In this document: in pieces, positions 40,931-50,146 of the stretch
Layout: every line of letters begins with the position of its first letter
How positions within the stretch are numbered: the stretch's first letter is position 1
Source: an uncultured Prevotellaceae bacterium
Lineage (GTDB): Bacteria > Bacteroidota > Bacteroidia > Bacteroidales > Bacteroidaceae
Length of the DNA stretch: 64,000 nt
Reading direction: 5' to 3'
NCBI GenBank assembly: GCA_902794405.1
Contig: CADBHI010000013.1
Location: 1-64,000, forward strand
Made by a program: the position numbers and the translations under genes
The notes under the pieces: model-generated
Told to the model about the DNA's origin: nothing
Databases searched by the model: none
What the model saw: the letters and a program-made list of their open reading frames with translations, nothing else

Positions 40931-40938
40931 TATTTTTG
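40931..40938 (+). promoter_or_regulatory. -7 box (TATTTTTG) of the second histidine phosphatase gene
   Basis: TAnnTTTG match 22 bases before the ATG at 40961, in the divergent gap opposite the rpoN operon promoter. Confidence 0.55.
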
Positions 40939-40960
40939 CATCCGAAAAGTCAAAATGGTC

Positions 40961-42250
40961 ATGAAAAAAACCTTAATATGGATTCTACTGACCCTGCTGA
41001 TGACAGATGTTTCAGCACAGACAGCCAAAGAGGAGATTGGGAACAACCTGCGTCTTTCGGCCAGCAGTCTTTTAGCCTACAGAGGTCCACAGACACAGCT
41101 GACGCCAGCCCCTGAGGGGATGGTGCCTTTCTATATCAGCCACTACGGCCGGCATGGCTCGTGCTATATGGCCAATGCCGTTGATTATGACTATTCCTAC
41201 AACGTGCTACGACTTGCCAAAGTGCAGGGGAAACTGACTCAGTTAGGAGAGAGTGTACTGGAAAGACTGGGCACAATCAGGGACGATGCCCGTGGACGTT
41301 TGGGCGACCTTACGAAACTCGGCTCGGAACAGCATCGGCAGATTGCGAAGCGCATGTTTGAACGCTTTCCAGAAGTCTTCAGCAACGATGCCCACGTCGA
41401 TGCCAAGAGTACTATTGTCATACGCTGTATTTTGTCGATGGCCAATGCCACCCAACAGTTAGCCATGATGAACCCACACCTGACTATTACGCAGGATGCC
41501 AGTAGTCACGACATGTACTACATGAACCAGAACGACCCCATTTTCTGGAAGCGTGAGTCGGATTTGGAAAAATCGGCTCCTTATCTTAAGTTTTGCAAAA
41601 ACCACGACCTCTCCAACCTACTGACGAAACGGCTGTTCAACGATACCTCCTATGTGAGACGCAAAATGAACTCAACGCGCTTCAACGACCATCTATTCAA
41701 GGCTGCTTCCCATATCCAGAACACGGAGCTGCGGAATCAGGTGACGCTCTACGACGTTTTCTCCGACAAAGAAGTCTATCAAAACTGGCTACGCGAGAAT
41801 GCACGTTCCTACATTGGCTTTGCCGCTTCACCGCTGAACGACAGCATGCAGCCATTCTCACAGCGCAACCTGTTGCGCCGTATCATTGCCGAGGCTGACA
41901 GTTGCATCGCCCTCCCAACACCTTCGGCTTCACTTCGTTTCGGACATGAGACCATGGTCTTGCCGCTGGTCTGTCTGCTCGACCTCAACAGCTATGGCCA
42001 GGAAATTGATGATTTAGAGCAAGTTGTACGCAAAGGATGGCACAATTACAACATTTTCCCGATGGCGGCCAACATCCAGTTCATCTTCTACCGACGCCAT
42101 CCAGGCGATACCGACATCGTTTTCAAAGTCCTGCTCAACGAGGATGAAGCCACGCTGCCGCTAAAGACCGACATGGCACCCTATTATCATTGGAAAGACT
42201 TCAGAGAGCACTTTCTCTCTGTTCTCGACACCTATGTCGAGTCGCAATGA
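40961..42250 (+). CDS. histidine acid phosphatase family protein, exported, HE variant
   Basis: A 429-residue paralogue of the phosphatase at 12908-14191. The signal peptide is MKKTLIWILLTLLMTDVSAQ and the nucleophile motif is FYISHYGRHGSCY. The second motif is RFGHETMVLPLVCL with HE where the other copy has HD, the form reported for MINPP-type enzymes. The substrate may be inositol phosphates, by family inference. Its stop codon is one base from the stop of the convergent response-regulator gene. Confidence 0.8.
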   Translation: MKKTLIWILLTLLMTDVSAQTAKEEIGNNLRLSASSLLAYRGPQTQLTPAPEGMVPFYISHYGRHGSCYMANAVDYDYSYNVLRLAKVQGKLTQLGESVLERLGTIRDDARGRLGDLTKLGSEQHRQIAKRMFERFPEVFSNDAHVDAKSTIVIRCILSMANATQQLAMMNPHLTITQDASSHDMYYMNQNDPIFWKRESDLEKSAPYLKFCKNHDLSNLLTKRLFNDTSYVRRKMNSTRFNDHLFKAASHIQNTELRNQVTLYDVFSDKEVYQNWLRENARSYIGFAASPLNDSMQPFSQRNLLRRIIAEADSCIALPTPSASLRFGHETMVLPLVCLLDLNSYGQEIDDLEQVVRKGWHNYNIFPMAANIQFIFYRRHPGDTDIVFKVLLNEDEATLPLKTDMAPYYHWKDFREHFLSVLDTYVESQ

Positions 42251-42251
42251 C

Positions 42252-42962
42252 TTATGTCAGGGTGTGGAGCTCGGCAAATCGCATGATATCTTCTTTGTAG
42301 TTGTCTGAAATAGGAATGACCTCATCGCGCATGAGTATCCGCTGCTTTTCAATGGTGTCGACAAGGGTCATGTGTACAATATACGAACGGTGGGTACGCA
42401 TGAACTCGTTTTTCGGCAGCAGTTCTTCCATGCGCTTCATACTGATCAGCGACATGATACGGTTGCCGTTGACCAGCTTGAGGCGCACATAGTCCTTCAG
42501 TCCTTCAATATAAAGGATGTCGTCAAGCGACACACGAATCAGCTTATAGTCACTCTTCACGAAAATGAAACGGTCAGAATGGGTGGTTTCCTCCTGTTTC
42601 TTTGAGAAGAACAACTGTGCTGCCCGCTCAACGGTTGCCTGAAAGCTCTCAAAGCTGACGGGTTTCAGCAGGTAGTCGAAAGCCGACACCTTGTAACCGT
42701 CAATGGCATATTGCTTGTACGCAGTTGTGAAGATAATGCGTGTCTCGGAAGGAATGAGACGAGCCAGCTCCATACCCGACAATTCAGGCATCTGAATGTC
42801 AAGAAAGAGCAAATCTACTGAATGCAGGCGCAAGTCGGCCATCGCCGTGAGCGCGCTGTTATAAACTCCAGTAATTTTTAAAATAGGAATCCTCTTGGCA
42901 TAACTCTCCAATAGTTGGGCTGCCAAAGGCTCATCATCGATAATAGCGCAGTTTAGAGTCAT
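42252..42962 (-). CDS. LytTR-family response regulator
   Basis: A 236-residue regulator. The receiver domain covers about 1-120 (CAIIDDEPLAAQLLESYA, phospho-aspartate in LLFLDIQMPELSG, TAYKQYAIDGYKVSAFDYLL KP). The LytTR DNA-binding domain covers about 130-236 (FIFVKSDYKLIRVSLDDILY, IEGLKDYVRL, FMRTHRSYIV). It pairs with the kinase gene 13 bases upstream. Targets are unknown; LytTR proteins bind direct repeats in promoters. Confidence 0.92.
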   Translation of the reverse strand: MTLNCAIIDDEPLAAQLLESYAKRIPILKITGVYNSALTAMADLRLHSVDLLFLDIQMPELSGMELARLIPSETRIIFTTAYKQYAIDGYKVSAFDYLLKPVSFESFQATVERAAQLFFSKKQEETTHSDRFIFVKSDYKLIRVSLDDILYIEGLKDYVRLKLVNGNRIMSLISMKRMEELLPKNEFMRTHRSYIVHMTLVDTIEKQRILMRDEVIPISDNYKEDIMRFAELHTLT

Positions 42963-42975
42963 CTGTGTCAGTTTT

Positions 42976-43920
42976 TTAGTTATGTAAGTTAATGATTATA
43001 TGAGAATCGTAGACCGATGCATCGTCCGTCAGACCATGCTGCCAGGTGTAATTTCCCGGATAGGCCAACTCAAGCCGTTTTTGGACCTGATTCAGTCCTA
43101 TGCCGTGACCTTTCTGGCCGTTATCTCCATTAGGAACAACCGAGTTCTTGATGTCAAAGTCAATATGGCTGTTGTCAGCTTTCAGGGTAATATGTATAAA
43201 ACTGGGCTGAGCATGGCCAATGCCGTGCTTAAAGGCATTCTCCACCAAGGGTATAAGGATGAGCGGCACTATCCTGACGCTTTTATCGGCCTGCTCTACA
43301 TCAAAAGTCACGTCCACCTCACCTGACTGGCGGATTTTCATCAGGCTGATATAGCTTTGCAGAAACTCTATTTCGTCCTCCATCTTGATCTCCTTCTCAT
43401 GATTGTCGTAGAGCACATGGCGAAGCATGGCCGAAAGCTGCTGGATGGCATCCTGTGCCCGTTTCGTGTCAAAGGTCATTAGCGCATAGATGTTGTTCAG
43501 CGTGTTCAGAAGGAAGTGGGGATTCGTCTGATAGCGCAAATCCCGCAGCTCGGCGTCAGCACGAGCCGCTTCAGCCTTCAGCCGGGCCTCTTCGTACTGC
43601 TGCCAGATGGAGCCCAGTCGCATGGAGATGGAAATGATGACCGCCACAGACAGATAGACCAGATAGCCGACTCTCACCCCTAAGATCCTGTGCATCAACC
43701 AGCCGATGCCCAACACCATGAGGAGATTGACCCCCCAGCAAAACAGGATTCTGCCCTTCATATAATGGTAAGGTGTCAGCCAAAAGAAGTTCATATAGAA
43801 CAGCGCCACCACCGCCCCGACAGGCAATAGCTGATAGGGAAACGGTATCGGGCTTATCGTCACGGGAATAAGGAACAGCACTATCCACGTGGCCAAATGC
43901 GACATGATTTTTATCTTCAT
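42976..43920 (-). CDS. LytS-family sensor histidine kinase
   Basis: A 314-residue kinase with four N-terminal membrane helices (to about residue 110), a short coiled segment, the histidine box YQTNPHFLLNTLNNIYALM and the ATPase domain (LILIPLVENAFKHGIGHA, GHGIGLNQVQKRLELAYPG). No periplasmic sensor domain is present, so the signal is probably sensed in the membrane. It forms a two-gene operon with the LytTR regulator. Confidence 0.9.
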   Translation of the reverse strand: MKIKIMSHLATWIVLFLIPVTISPIPFPYQLLPVGAVVALFYMNFFWLTPYHYMKGRILFCWGVNLLMVLGIGWLMHRILGVRVGYLVYLSVAVIISISMRLGSIWQQYEEARLKAEAARADAELRDLRYQTNPHFLLNTLNNIYALMTFDTKRAQDAIQQLSAMLRHVLYDNHEKEIKMEDEIEFLQSYISLMKIRQSGEVDVTFDVEQADKSVRIVPLILIPLVENAFKHGIGHAQPSFIHITLKADNSHIDFDIKNSVVPNGDNGQKGHGIGLNQVQKRLELAYPGNYTWQHGLTDDASVYDSHIIINLHN

Positions 43921-43946
43921 TGGCGTCTATACTTCACTTTAGACGG

Positions 43947-44005
43947 CAAAGATACGAAAAAATTCCCAAAGGTCTTCGCTTTCAGCAGAAAAATTAGTAC
44001 CTTTG
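43947..44005. promoter_or_regulatory. divergent promoters of the kinase operon (-) and trpS (+)
   Basis: TATCTTTG on the minus strand (43947-43954) serves the kinase gene 27 bases away. TACCTTTG on the plus strand (43998-44005) serves trpS, whose ATG is at 44034. Confidence 0.6.
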
Positions 44006-44033
44006 CACGCAAAAATTAACAACTGTATTTTTT

Positions 44034-45101
44034 ATGGGAAAAGTAATACTTACTGGCGACCGTCCTACGGGTAAGCTCCATTTGGGGCACTATGTAGGTT
44101 CGCTGCGCCGCCGCGTAGAGCTGCAGAATGCAGGCGACTACGACCGCATGTTTGTTTTCATGGCTGACGTACAGGCACTTACCGACAACGCCGACAACCC
44201 CGAGAAGCTGCGTCAGAGCATTATCCAGGTGGCTCTCGACTACCTGTCGGCAGGTCTCGACCCCACAAAGTGCATCATCTTCATACAGAGCCATATTCCG
44301 GAACTGGCCGAGCTGACGACCTATCTGATGAATCTCATCTCCGTAAGCCGTGTGCAGCGTAACCCGACGGTAAAGACGGAAATCAAGATGCGTGGCTTCG
44401 AGGGCGAGAGCATTCCCCTCGGCTTCTTCTGCTACCCTGTCAGCCAAGCCGCCGACATCACGCTGTTCAAGGCTACAACGGTGCCTGCAGGCGAAGACCA
44501 GGAGCCGATGCTGGAGGTAACGCGTGAGCTGGTGAACCGCTTTAACAACACGTATGCTCCCGTACTGGTGGAACCGAACATCATGTTGCCCGAGAATGCT
44601 ACGGCTCGCCGTCTGCCTGGTACTGACGGTAAGGAGAAGATGTCGAAGTCTTTGGGCAACTGCATCTATCTGAGCGACTCGAAGGATGAGGTATGGCAGA
44701 AGGTGCGCTCCATGTACACAGACCCCACTCACCTGAACGTTAGCGACCCTGGCCATGTGGAGGGTAACGCCGTCTTCACCTATCTCGACGCGTTCTCCTG
44801 CGATCAGGACTTTGCCGACTTCTGGCCTGAATACCAGAACCTCGATGAACTGAAAGAGCACTATACACGTGGCGGATTAGGCGACATGAAGTGCAAGAAG
44901 TTCCTCAACGAGGTGCTCAACAAGTTCCTGGAGCCCATGCGTCAGCGCCGTGCTGAGCTGGAGACCGACATCGCTGAGATTCAGAACATTTTGAAGAAGG
45001 GTACTGAGCAGGCCCGTGAGGTAGGTGCCCAGACCATGGACGAGGTGCGTCGCGCCATGCGCATTGACTACTTCAACGACTCCACCATGTGGAAGCTATG
45101 A
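44034..45101 (+). CDS. trpS: tryptophanyl-tRNA synthetase
   Basis: A 355-residue class Ic synthetase that charges tRNA-Trp. The HIGH-like motif is [18 protein letters not shown] and the KMSKS loop is [11 protein letters not shown]. Tryptophan-pocket segments [14 protein letters not shown] and [13 protein letters not shown] are also present. Length matches the family. Its TGA overlaps the fur ATG. Confidence 0.95.
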   Translation: MGKVILTGDRPTGKLHLGHYVGSLRRRVELQNAGDYDRMFVFMADVQALTDNADNPEKLRQSIIQVALDYLSAGLDPTKCIIFIQSHIPELAELTTYLMNLISVSRVQRNPTVKTEIKMRGFEGESIPLGFFCYPVSQAADITLFKATTVPAGEDQEPMLEVTRELVNRFNNTYAPVLVEPNIMLPENATARRLPGTDGKEKMSKSLGNCIYLSDSKDEVWQKVRSMYTDPTHLNVSDPGHVEGNAVFTYLDAFSCDQDFADFWPEYQNLDELKEHYTRGGLGDMKCKKFLNEVLNKFLEPMRQRRAELETDIAEIQNILKKGTEQAREVGAQTMDEVRRAMRIDYFNDSTMWKL

Positions 45102-45523
45102 CCAGCGAAGCGTGTGAGAAGCTTTTGGCTTCTCATGAAATAAAACCAACGGCAAACCGTATTGTCGTGGTAAAGGCATTGGCCGCTGCTGAGCGGCCAA
45201 TGTCATTATCGGAATTGGAGTATAAGATCCTGTCCATTGACAAGTCGGGCGTATTCCGGGCTTTGACGCTGTTCCGCGAGCACCATTTGGTGCATGTCAT
45301 CGAGGATGGTGCCGACGGTGTACGCTACGAGCTGTGCCACAGCCACGACGGCCATGAGCACGACGACGACCAGCATGTACACTTCTTCTGCGAACGGTGC
45401 CAGCGCACCTTCTGCATATCCGAGACTCCCATTCCTACTGTTCATCTTCCCAAGGGCTACCAGCTCCATAGCATCAACTATATGGCCAAGGGGCTGTGTC
45501 CTGAGTGTGCAGGGAAAGAATAG
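45098..45523 (+). CDS. Fur-family metal-responsive repressor
   Basis: A 141-residue winged-helix regulator. The ATG at 45098 overlaps the trpS stop (ATGA); a GTG nine bases earlier is also possible. The DNA-binding half has [13 protein letters not shown] and [20 protein letters not shown]. The metal-binding half is histidine-rich ([16 protein letters not shown]) with two CxxC pairs (CERC, CPEC) for structural zinc. It could be Fur, Zur or PerR; the sequence does not decide. Confidence 0.88.
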   Translation: MTSEACEKLLASHEIKPTANRIVVVKALAAAERPMSLSELEYKILSIDKSGVFRALTLFREHHLVHVIEDGADGVRYELCHSHDGHEHDDDQHVHFFCERCQRTFCISETPIPTVHLPKGYQLHSINYMAKGLCPECAGKE

Positions 45524-45540
45524 CGCCACGCCAAAACAAA

Positions 45541-45579
45541 GACTCCCGCCGAAACCTCTGTCCGGCGGGAGTCTTTTTT
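45541..45579. terminator. bidirectional terminator between fur and tsf
   Basis: Stem GACTCCCGCCG / CGGCGGGAGTC followed by TTTTTT on the plus strand and TTTGTTTT on the minus strand. Confidence 0.9.
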
Positions 45580-45599
45580 ATGATCGTTATGACCGAATA

Positions 45600-46595
45600 T
45601 TATTCAGCAACGAGCGTGAAGCGCTTGAAAGCAACGATCTTCAGCTCCTTGTCCTGCTGGGCGAGCCACTGGGCTACAGTAGCCTTGTCGCCGTCGCCGA
45701 ACTGGAACTCCTGGTCAACGAGGCAGTTCTCCTTCAGGAACTTCTGCACACGACCCTTGGCGATGTTCTCAATCATCGGCATCTTCAGCTGAGCCTCACC
45801 TTCGGCCTTTGAAGTCTCAATGAGCTTGCGAGCCTCGTCGGCCTGCTCCTTGGTGAGCCAGCCCTTAGCCATGTTGCTCTCGATGTGATCCTCAGAGTCA
45901 ACAAGGTTGGGGTTGATACCAGCCTTCTTAAGCTTCATCTCTACATACTTCTCAACCTGCTCGAGCTTGGTCTTCTCAACGGCGGTCTTGTACTCCTCGT
46001 CCAGAATCTTCTGCTCAACGCTCTGGGCGTCGAGAGCCACGGGCTTCATGGCAGCCACCTGCATTGCCAACTTGTGGCCAGCCTCAGAGGCCTCCTTGTT
46101 GGTCTGCACCATGGTGCAAAGGGTGTGCTTGCCCATGTGGTCGTAGACCTCGATGTTCTCACCCTCGAGTACGAGGTAGCCGTCGAGCTCCATCTTCTCA
46201 CCGGTGATACCCGAACGCTGGGTCACAGCCTCCTGAGCAGTCTGACCGTTAATGTCGAGAGCCTTCACAGCCTCGATGTCCTGAGCCTTAGCGGCGATGG
46301 CAGCGTCGAGGATGTTCTGGGTCAGGGCAATGAAGTCGGCACCGTTGGCCACGAAGTCAGTCTCGCACTTCAGGGCGATCATGGCAGCAAAGCCGTCAAC
46401 ACTCTTAACGAGAACACAACCATTTGAAGTCTCACGGTCGCTACGCTTGGCAGCGATGGCCAGGCCACGCTCGCGGAGCAGCTCCTTAGCCTTGTCGAAG
46501 TCGCCCTCGGCCTCGGTCAGAGCCTTCTTAACGTCAGCCAGACCAGCGCCGGTCATAGCGCGAAGCTTCTTGATATCATCTATTGAAATAGCCAT
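45600..46595 (-). CDS. tsf: translation elongation factor Ts
   Basis: A 331-residue guanine-nucleotide exchange factor for EF-Tu. The UBA-like N-terminus is KLRAMTGAGLADVKKALTEA and KAKELLRERGLAIAAKRSDR, and the core motif is CETDFVANG. A C-terminal segment (ENIAKGRVQKFLKENCLV) matches the family. It is the last gene of the rplM-rpsI-rpsB-tsf operon, before the bidirectional terminator. Confidence 0.96.
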   Translation of the reverse strand: MAISIDDIKKLRAMTGAGLADVKKALTEAEGDFDKAKELLRERGLAIAAKRSDRETSNGCVLVKSVDGFAAMIALKCETDFVANGADFIALTQNILDAAIAAKAQDIEAVKALDINGQTAQEAVTQRSGITGEKMELDGYLVLEGENIEVYDHMGKHTLCTMVQTNKEASEAGHKLAMQVAAMKPVALDAQSVEQKILDEEYKTAVEKTKLEQVEKYVEMKLKKAGINPNLVDSEDHIESNMAKGWLTKEQADEARKLIETSKAEGEAQLKMPMIENIAKGRVQKFLKENCLVDQEFQFGDGDKATVAQWLAQQDKELKIVAFKRFTLVAE

Positions 46596-46642
46596 TGTTA
46601 TTTTACGATTTTACTATTTTACTATTTACGTTTTGTGTTTAA

Positions 46643-47503
46643 TTACTCAGCAGCGGGAGCCTCTTCCTCGGCGGGAGCCTCAGCAGCCTCTGCCTCAGCG
46701 GCGGGAGCCTCAGCAGCCTCGTCCTTGCGAGCCTTGCGGGCAGCGCGCTTGGGCTTTACCTCTTCAGCCTCAACCTCGTCCTGAGCATCAGCAGCCTTCT
46801 CGTCGGCCTTCTCAACCTTACGCTCCTCAACGCCCTCGGCAATAGCGGTGCAGCAAGCGTTCAGAATAGCCTCAACGCTGTCCTTGGCATCGTCGTTAGC
46901 GGGGATGACGAAGTCGATGTTCTTGGGCTCAGAGTTGGTATCAACGATACCGAACACGGGGATACCCAGACGGTTAGCTTCCTTAACGGCAATCTGCTCC
47001 TTCAGCACGTCCACAACGAACAATGCGCTGGGCAGACGGGTCAGGTCGGCGATAGAACCGAGGTTCTTCTCAAGCTTGGCACGCTGGCGGGTAATCTGCA
47101 GCAGCTCGCGCTTCGACAGGTTGCCGAAAGTGCCGTCAGCCATCAGCTTGTCAATATTGGCCATTTTCTTCACAGCCTTACGAATGGTGGGGAAGTTGGT
47201 GAGCATACCGCCCGGCCAACGTTCAATCACGTAGGGCATGTTGACGCTGGCTGCCTTCTCGGCAATCACGTCCTTAGTCTGTTTCTTAGTACCTACGAAG
47301 AGAATCTTCTTGCCGCTCTTGGCAATCTGCTTCAAGGCATCGGCAGCCTCGTCGATCTTGGCAACCGTCTTATGAAGGTCGATAATGTGGATACCGTTGC
47401 GCTCGGTGTAGATGTAAGGAGCCATTGCGGGGTTCCACTTGCGCTTCAGGTGACCAAAGTGACAGCCAGCCTGCAGCAACTGATCAAAATTTGTTCTAGA
47501 CAT
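46643..47503 (-). CDS. rpsB: 30S ribosomal protein S2
   Basis: A 286-residue S2 with the expected core (GCHFGHLKRKWNPAMAPYIY, HIIDLHKTVAKIDEA, VIERWPGGMLTNFPTIRKAV, GIVDTNSEPKNIDFVIPAND). Residues from about 232 form a low-complexity Ala/Glu/Lys tail, seen in S2 of many Bacteroidetes. It follows rpsI by 159 bases that hold a short repeat. Confidence 0.96.
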   Translation of the reverse strand: MSRTNFDQLLQAGCHFGHLKRKWNPAMAPYIYTERNGIHIIDLHKTVAKIDEAADALKQIAKSGKKILFVGTKKQTKDVIAEKAASVNMPYVIERWPGGMLTNFPTIRKAVKKMANIDKLMADGTFGNLSKRELLQITRQRAKLEKNLGSIADLTRLPSALFVVDVLKEQIAVKEANRLGIPVFGIVDTNSEPKNIDFVIPANDDAKDSVEAILNACCTAIAEGVEERKVEKADEKAADAQDEVEAEEVKPKRAARKARKDEAAEAPAAEAEAAEAPAEEEAPAAE

Positions 47504-47624
47504 TTTGCTTTGTTCTTTAATTGTTGTTTACTTTCTTTTTTAATTCTTTTTTAGAATCAGCCCGATGGTAATCCAAAGGAGTCCAGCGGGTTTAGATACT
47601 AAACTGTTCAGTTCCTATCTTGCC

Positions 47625-47661
47625 AATTGTCCAATAGTGAAATTGTCCAATAGTCCAATAG
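47625..47661. repeat. AATTGTCCAATAGT direct repeat between rpsI and rpsB
   Basis: Two exact 14-base copies (47625-47638, 47641-47654) followed by CCAATAG, right after the rpsI stop. The rest of the 47504-47662 gap holds a possible AGCCCG/CGGGTT hairpin before rpsB and no gene. Confidence 0.7.
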
Positions 47662-47662
47662 A

Positions 47663-48049
47663 TTAACGCTTACTGAACTGGAAGCGGCGACGTGCCTTGG
47701 GCTGTCCGGGCTTCTTACGCTCAACCTCACGGCTGTCACGAGTCAGGAAACCAGCATCCTTCAGCTTCTTCTTGTCATCTTCGTTCACCTTCACGAGGGC
47801 ACGGGCAATAGCCATGCGAAGAGCCTGGCTCTGACCTGTGAAACCACCACCGTCGAGGTTCACCTTGATATCGTACTTCTCAGCCACATCAAGCAGGTTC
47901 AGCGGCTGCTTCACCACGTACTGCAGAATAGCAGAGGGGAAATACGTCTCGAGTTCCTTCTTGTTAATCGTTATCTTACCAGTACCTTCCTGGAGATACA
48001 CACGAGCTACTGAGCTCTTGCGACGACCTATAGCGTTGATTACTTCCAT
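47663..48049 (-). CDS. rpsI: 30S ribosomal protein S9
   Basis: A 128-residue S9 with NAIGRRKSSVARVYLQEG, GGGFTGQSQALRMAIARALV and the basic tail GQPKARRRFQFSKR that reaches the P site. It follows rplM by 33 bases, the usual rplM-rpsI pair. Confidence 0.97.
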   Translation of the reverse strand: MEVINAIGRRKSSVARVYLQEGTGKITINKKELETYFPSAILQYVVKQPLNLLDVAEKYDIKVNLDGGGFTGQSQALRMAIARALVKVNEDDKKKLKDAGFLTRDSREVERKKPGQPKARRRFQFSKR

Positions 48050-48082
48050 AATCTTTTTACTTTAAACTTTTAACTTTCAACT

Positions 48083-48544
48083 TTATTTGTACTGGTTAAT
48101 ATCAATAGCCTTGGGCTTCTGAGCCTCATGGGGATGCTCAGTACCTTCATATATATAAAGGTTGTTCATCAGCGAACGGCCAAGGGGACCCTTCGGCAGC
48201 ATACCCTTCACAGCGTGACGCAGAATCTTGTCGATACCGTCCTTGCGCTGACGAAGCTGGGCAGGCGTGTTGAAACGCTGGCCACCAGGATAACCCGTGT
48301 AACGAGTGTAGACCTTGTCGGTCTCTTTCTTACCAGTAAATACCACCTTATCGGCGTTGATAAGGATGACGTTGTCACCACAGTCCACATGAGGAGTGAA
48401 GCTGGGCTTGTACTTTCCGCGAATCAGCTTGGCTACCTTTGAGCAGAGGCGACCCACCACCTGATCGGTAGCGTCGATGACCACCCACTCCTTCTTAGCG
48501 GTCTCCTTGTTGACGGAAAGCGTCTTGTAACTTAAAGTGTTCAT
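48083..48544 (-). CDS. rplM: 50S ribosomal protein L13
   Basis: A 153-residue L13 (WVVIDATDQVVGRLCSKVAK, PHVDCGDNVILINADKV, HAVKGMLPKGPLGR). It is the first gene of the operon; the leader is about 140 bases long and carries a strong hairpin. Confidence 0.97.
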   Translation of the reverse strand: MNTLSYKTLSVNKETAKKEWVVIDATDQVVGRLCSKVAKLIRGKYKPSFTPHVDCGDNVILINADKVVFTGKKETDKVYTRYTGYPGGQRFNTPAQLRQRKDGIDKILRHAVKGMLPKGPLGRSLMNNLYIYEGTEHPHEAQKPKAIDINQYK

Positions 48545-48683
48545 TTCTTTTCTTTTAATTTACTAAAAAACAGTACTACTTAATATGACTTGAAATGCTG
48601 ATTCACGAACCACTCTGCCTGGCCAAAGACAGGGCTATTCACACAACATCTCTGGGGGATTCTAAGCCTCTCCCCCAATAATC
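48545..48683 (-). promoter_or_regulatory. structured leader of the rplM operon, candidate autoregulatory RNA
   Basis: Between the predicted transcription start and the rplM ATG lie about 140 bases. On the minus strand they begin with TTGGGGGA, an 11-base loop and TCCCCCA (48654-48677), then conserved-looking GGCCAGGCAGAGTGG and a T-rich end before the ATG. Long leaders before ribosomal operons often bind one of the encoded proteins. That role here is inference. Confidence 0.4.
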
Positions 48684-48689
48684 GGACTG

Positions 48690-48697
48690 CAAAGGTA
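48690..48697 (-). promoter_or_regulatory. -7 box (TACCTTTG) of the ribosomal protein operon
   Basis: TAnnTTTG match on the minus strand about 146 bases before the rplM ATG, giving the long leader. Confidence 0.6.
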
Positions 48698-48781
48698 CTG
48701 CTTTTTCTTCTTTTAGAAACCATTCAAGCTCCCGTAAAGCCAATATTTATATTTATTTAACACTAAGTGTTGCTTTAGTTC

Positions 48782-48966
48782 TTAGTCAGGCATCATCATG
48801 CGCTCAAAGAGTCTTACCATATCGAGCCAGTAGTGGCGTTTCCACTTTGCACCGCCATTCTTTAGTTATTAATATTTCGCCAAGTCTTGCAAAAATATTT
48901 CTTCCCAAACTCACTTGCATACTTCTTCAGTTCCAGCCATATGGGCGTCTTCTCTGAAGTCGTCAT
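48782..48966 (-). pseudogene. decayed gene fragment, family unknown
   Basis: An ATG frame from 48966 reads MTTSEKTPIWLELKKYASEF then GKKYFCKTWRNINN and stops at 48862. A different frame then reads GGAKWKRHYWLDMVRLFERM to a TAA at 48782. The two look like ends of one small protein broken by a frameshift. The rest of 48698-49153 shows only short direct repeats (AAAATGCAG twice near 49033-49073). Confidence 0.3.
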
Positions 48967-49153
48967 AGTTATCGAATTTAGGTACCTGTCACTGGTGTCA
49001 CTGGGTCGTCATTCTTTATTTAGGCTCCACTAAAATGCAGAAATCTGCGCCTGAAACTCAGCGAAAATGCAGTTGTACCACTGCTTTTTTACCAGTTACG
49101 TTTTCGTAGATGACAAACTTCCATCAGTCATCTACCATCAGCACCCCCTGCGT

Positions 49154-49615
49154 TCACGCTATTTCACCAATCGGATGGTTTTTGGGGGCTGGCGCCGTGG
49201 TTTGCGCTCCTCCCCCATTGCCGTTGGGATAGACATACACCTTGGCACGTCCCTTCAAATCTTTTCGTAGAAGTGTCACGCCATGATAACAGCTGGGGAC
49301 CTCCAGCACCTTCAGCCGAGGGCTGTCATCCAACGCGCTGAAAGCTACGAATTCGGTACCATGAATGGCGCGGTAGCTTTCCACATCGGGAGTGCGCACC
49401 AACCAAAGCGAGCCGATGCTATCCTTCGCATACAATGCTCCGTCAGGCTCGCGCCAGCACTTCATCTTCCGCCGCATCACTCTTACCCACTCAAAAGTGT
49501 CGCCAACAACGTTCTCATACTGCACATAGTCCTCCCCCATGTCAGACGTCTGCCCCCTTTTCACTCGTTCCACACACCCATCCATCGCCAGTGTCAGTTC
49601 CTCAAATGTATTCAT
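49154..49615 (-). CDS. hypothetical protein, last gene of the PEGA/tubulin block
   Basis: About 153 residues from the ATG at 49615 (MNTFEELTLAMDGCVERVKR), with a second ATG two codons earlier. The middle holds YENVVGDTFEWVRVMRRKMK and SIGSLWLVRTPDVESYRAIH; the tail is glycine- and proline-rich. No signal peptide or known domain. Its start overlaps the previous stop (TAATG region), so the two genes are coupled. Confidence 0.5.
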   Translation of the reverse strand: MNTFEELTLAMDGCVERVKRGQTSDMGEDYVQYENVVGDTFEWVRVMRRKMKCWREPDGALYAKDSIGSLWLVRTPDVESYRAIHGTEFVAFSALDDSPRLKVLEVPSCYHGVTLLRKDLKGRAKVYVYPNGNGGGAQTTAPAPKNHPIGEIA

Positions 49616-49620
49616 AGACA

Positions 49621-50133
49621 TTACCTATAAACTATCTCCTTTCCTATATACTCCACCTGCTCCATCACGTATGCGAAGGAATCCATCACCATATTGCCAT
49701 ACACATACACCTCGTAGTCACGTTGCGCCTCGTCCGACCATGTGACAGGCATCTTCATGAAACCCAGATTCTTGTAGAAGCTATCCTGCCGAGGCGAGAA
49801 AGCCGCCCTCGTCGTCAGCAGGCAAGGCATTTCGAATTCCTCTGCCATCACCCTCAACCGACACGCTTCCGCCTCCCTGTCCTCTTTGTCGGGAAAATCA
49901 ACCAACAAGAAAACAACCTCTACATCATACTGACACATCTGGTCATTCCTCATTAAATGCAGCGGCACGGCGTATGGTATGAGGACACCATCCACCTCTA
50001 TCAATCTCATGATAGGCACCTCTATCCCCTGTGCCCTGCAAAACTCCTTCAGTCTGTCCAGCATGTCATTTATTCCAAAAACATCCCCACATGCCATCGG
50101 CACGTCGTCAGACATAATCTTCAATCGTCGCAT
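49621..50133 (-). CDS. hypothetical protein
   Basis: About 170 residues from the ATG at 50133 (MRRLKIMSDDVPMACGDVFG); the longer frame runs into the upstream gene. Segments VEVVFLLVDFPDKEDREAEA and DSFYKNLGFMKMPVTW faintly recall acetyltransferases (FY.NLGF), but no acetyl-CoA motif is seen. Cytosolic by lack of a signal peptide. Confidence 0.5.
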   Translation of the reverse strand: MRRLKIMSDDVPMACGDVFGINDMLDRLKEFCRAQGIEVPIMRLIEVDGVLIPYAVPLHLMRNDQMCQYDVEVVFLLVDFPDKEDREAEACRLRVMAEEFEMPCLLTTRAAFSPRQDSFYKNLGFMKMPVTWSDEAQRDYEVYVYGNMVMDSFAYVMEQVEYIGKEIVYR

Positions 50134-50146
50134 AAAAAGAGTATGT

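Noticed and set aside
48654-48677. GGGGGA/TCCCCC stem in the rplM leader as another copy of the DUF559-type repeat
   Set aside because: Only the short G-run and C-run are shared; the CCCCCTCC extension and the inner palindrome are missing, so it is better read as leader structure.
49621-50133. GNAT acetyltransferase
   Set aside because: Only the FYKNLGF phrase fits; the acetyl-CoA binding loop is not visible.
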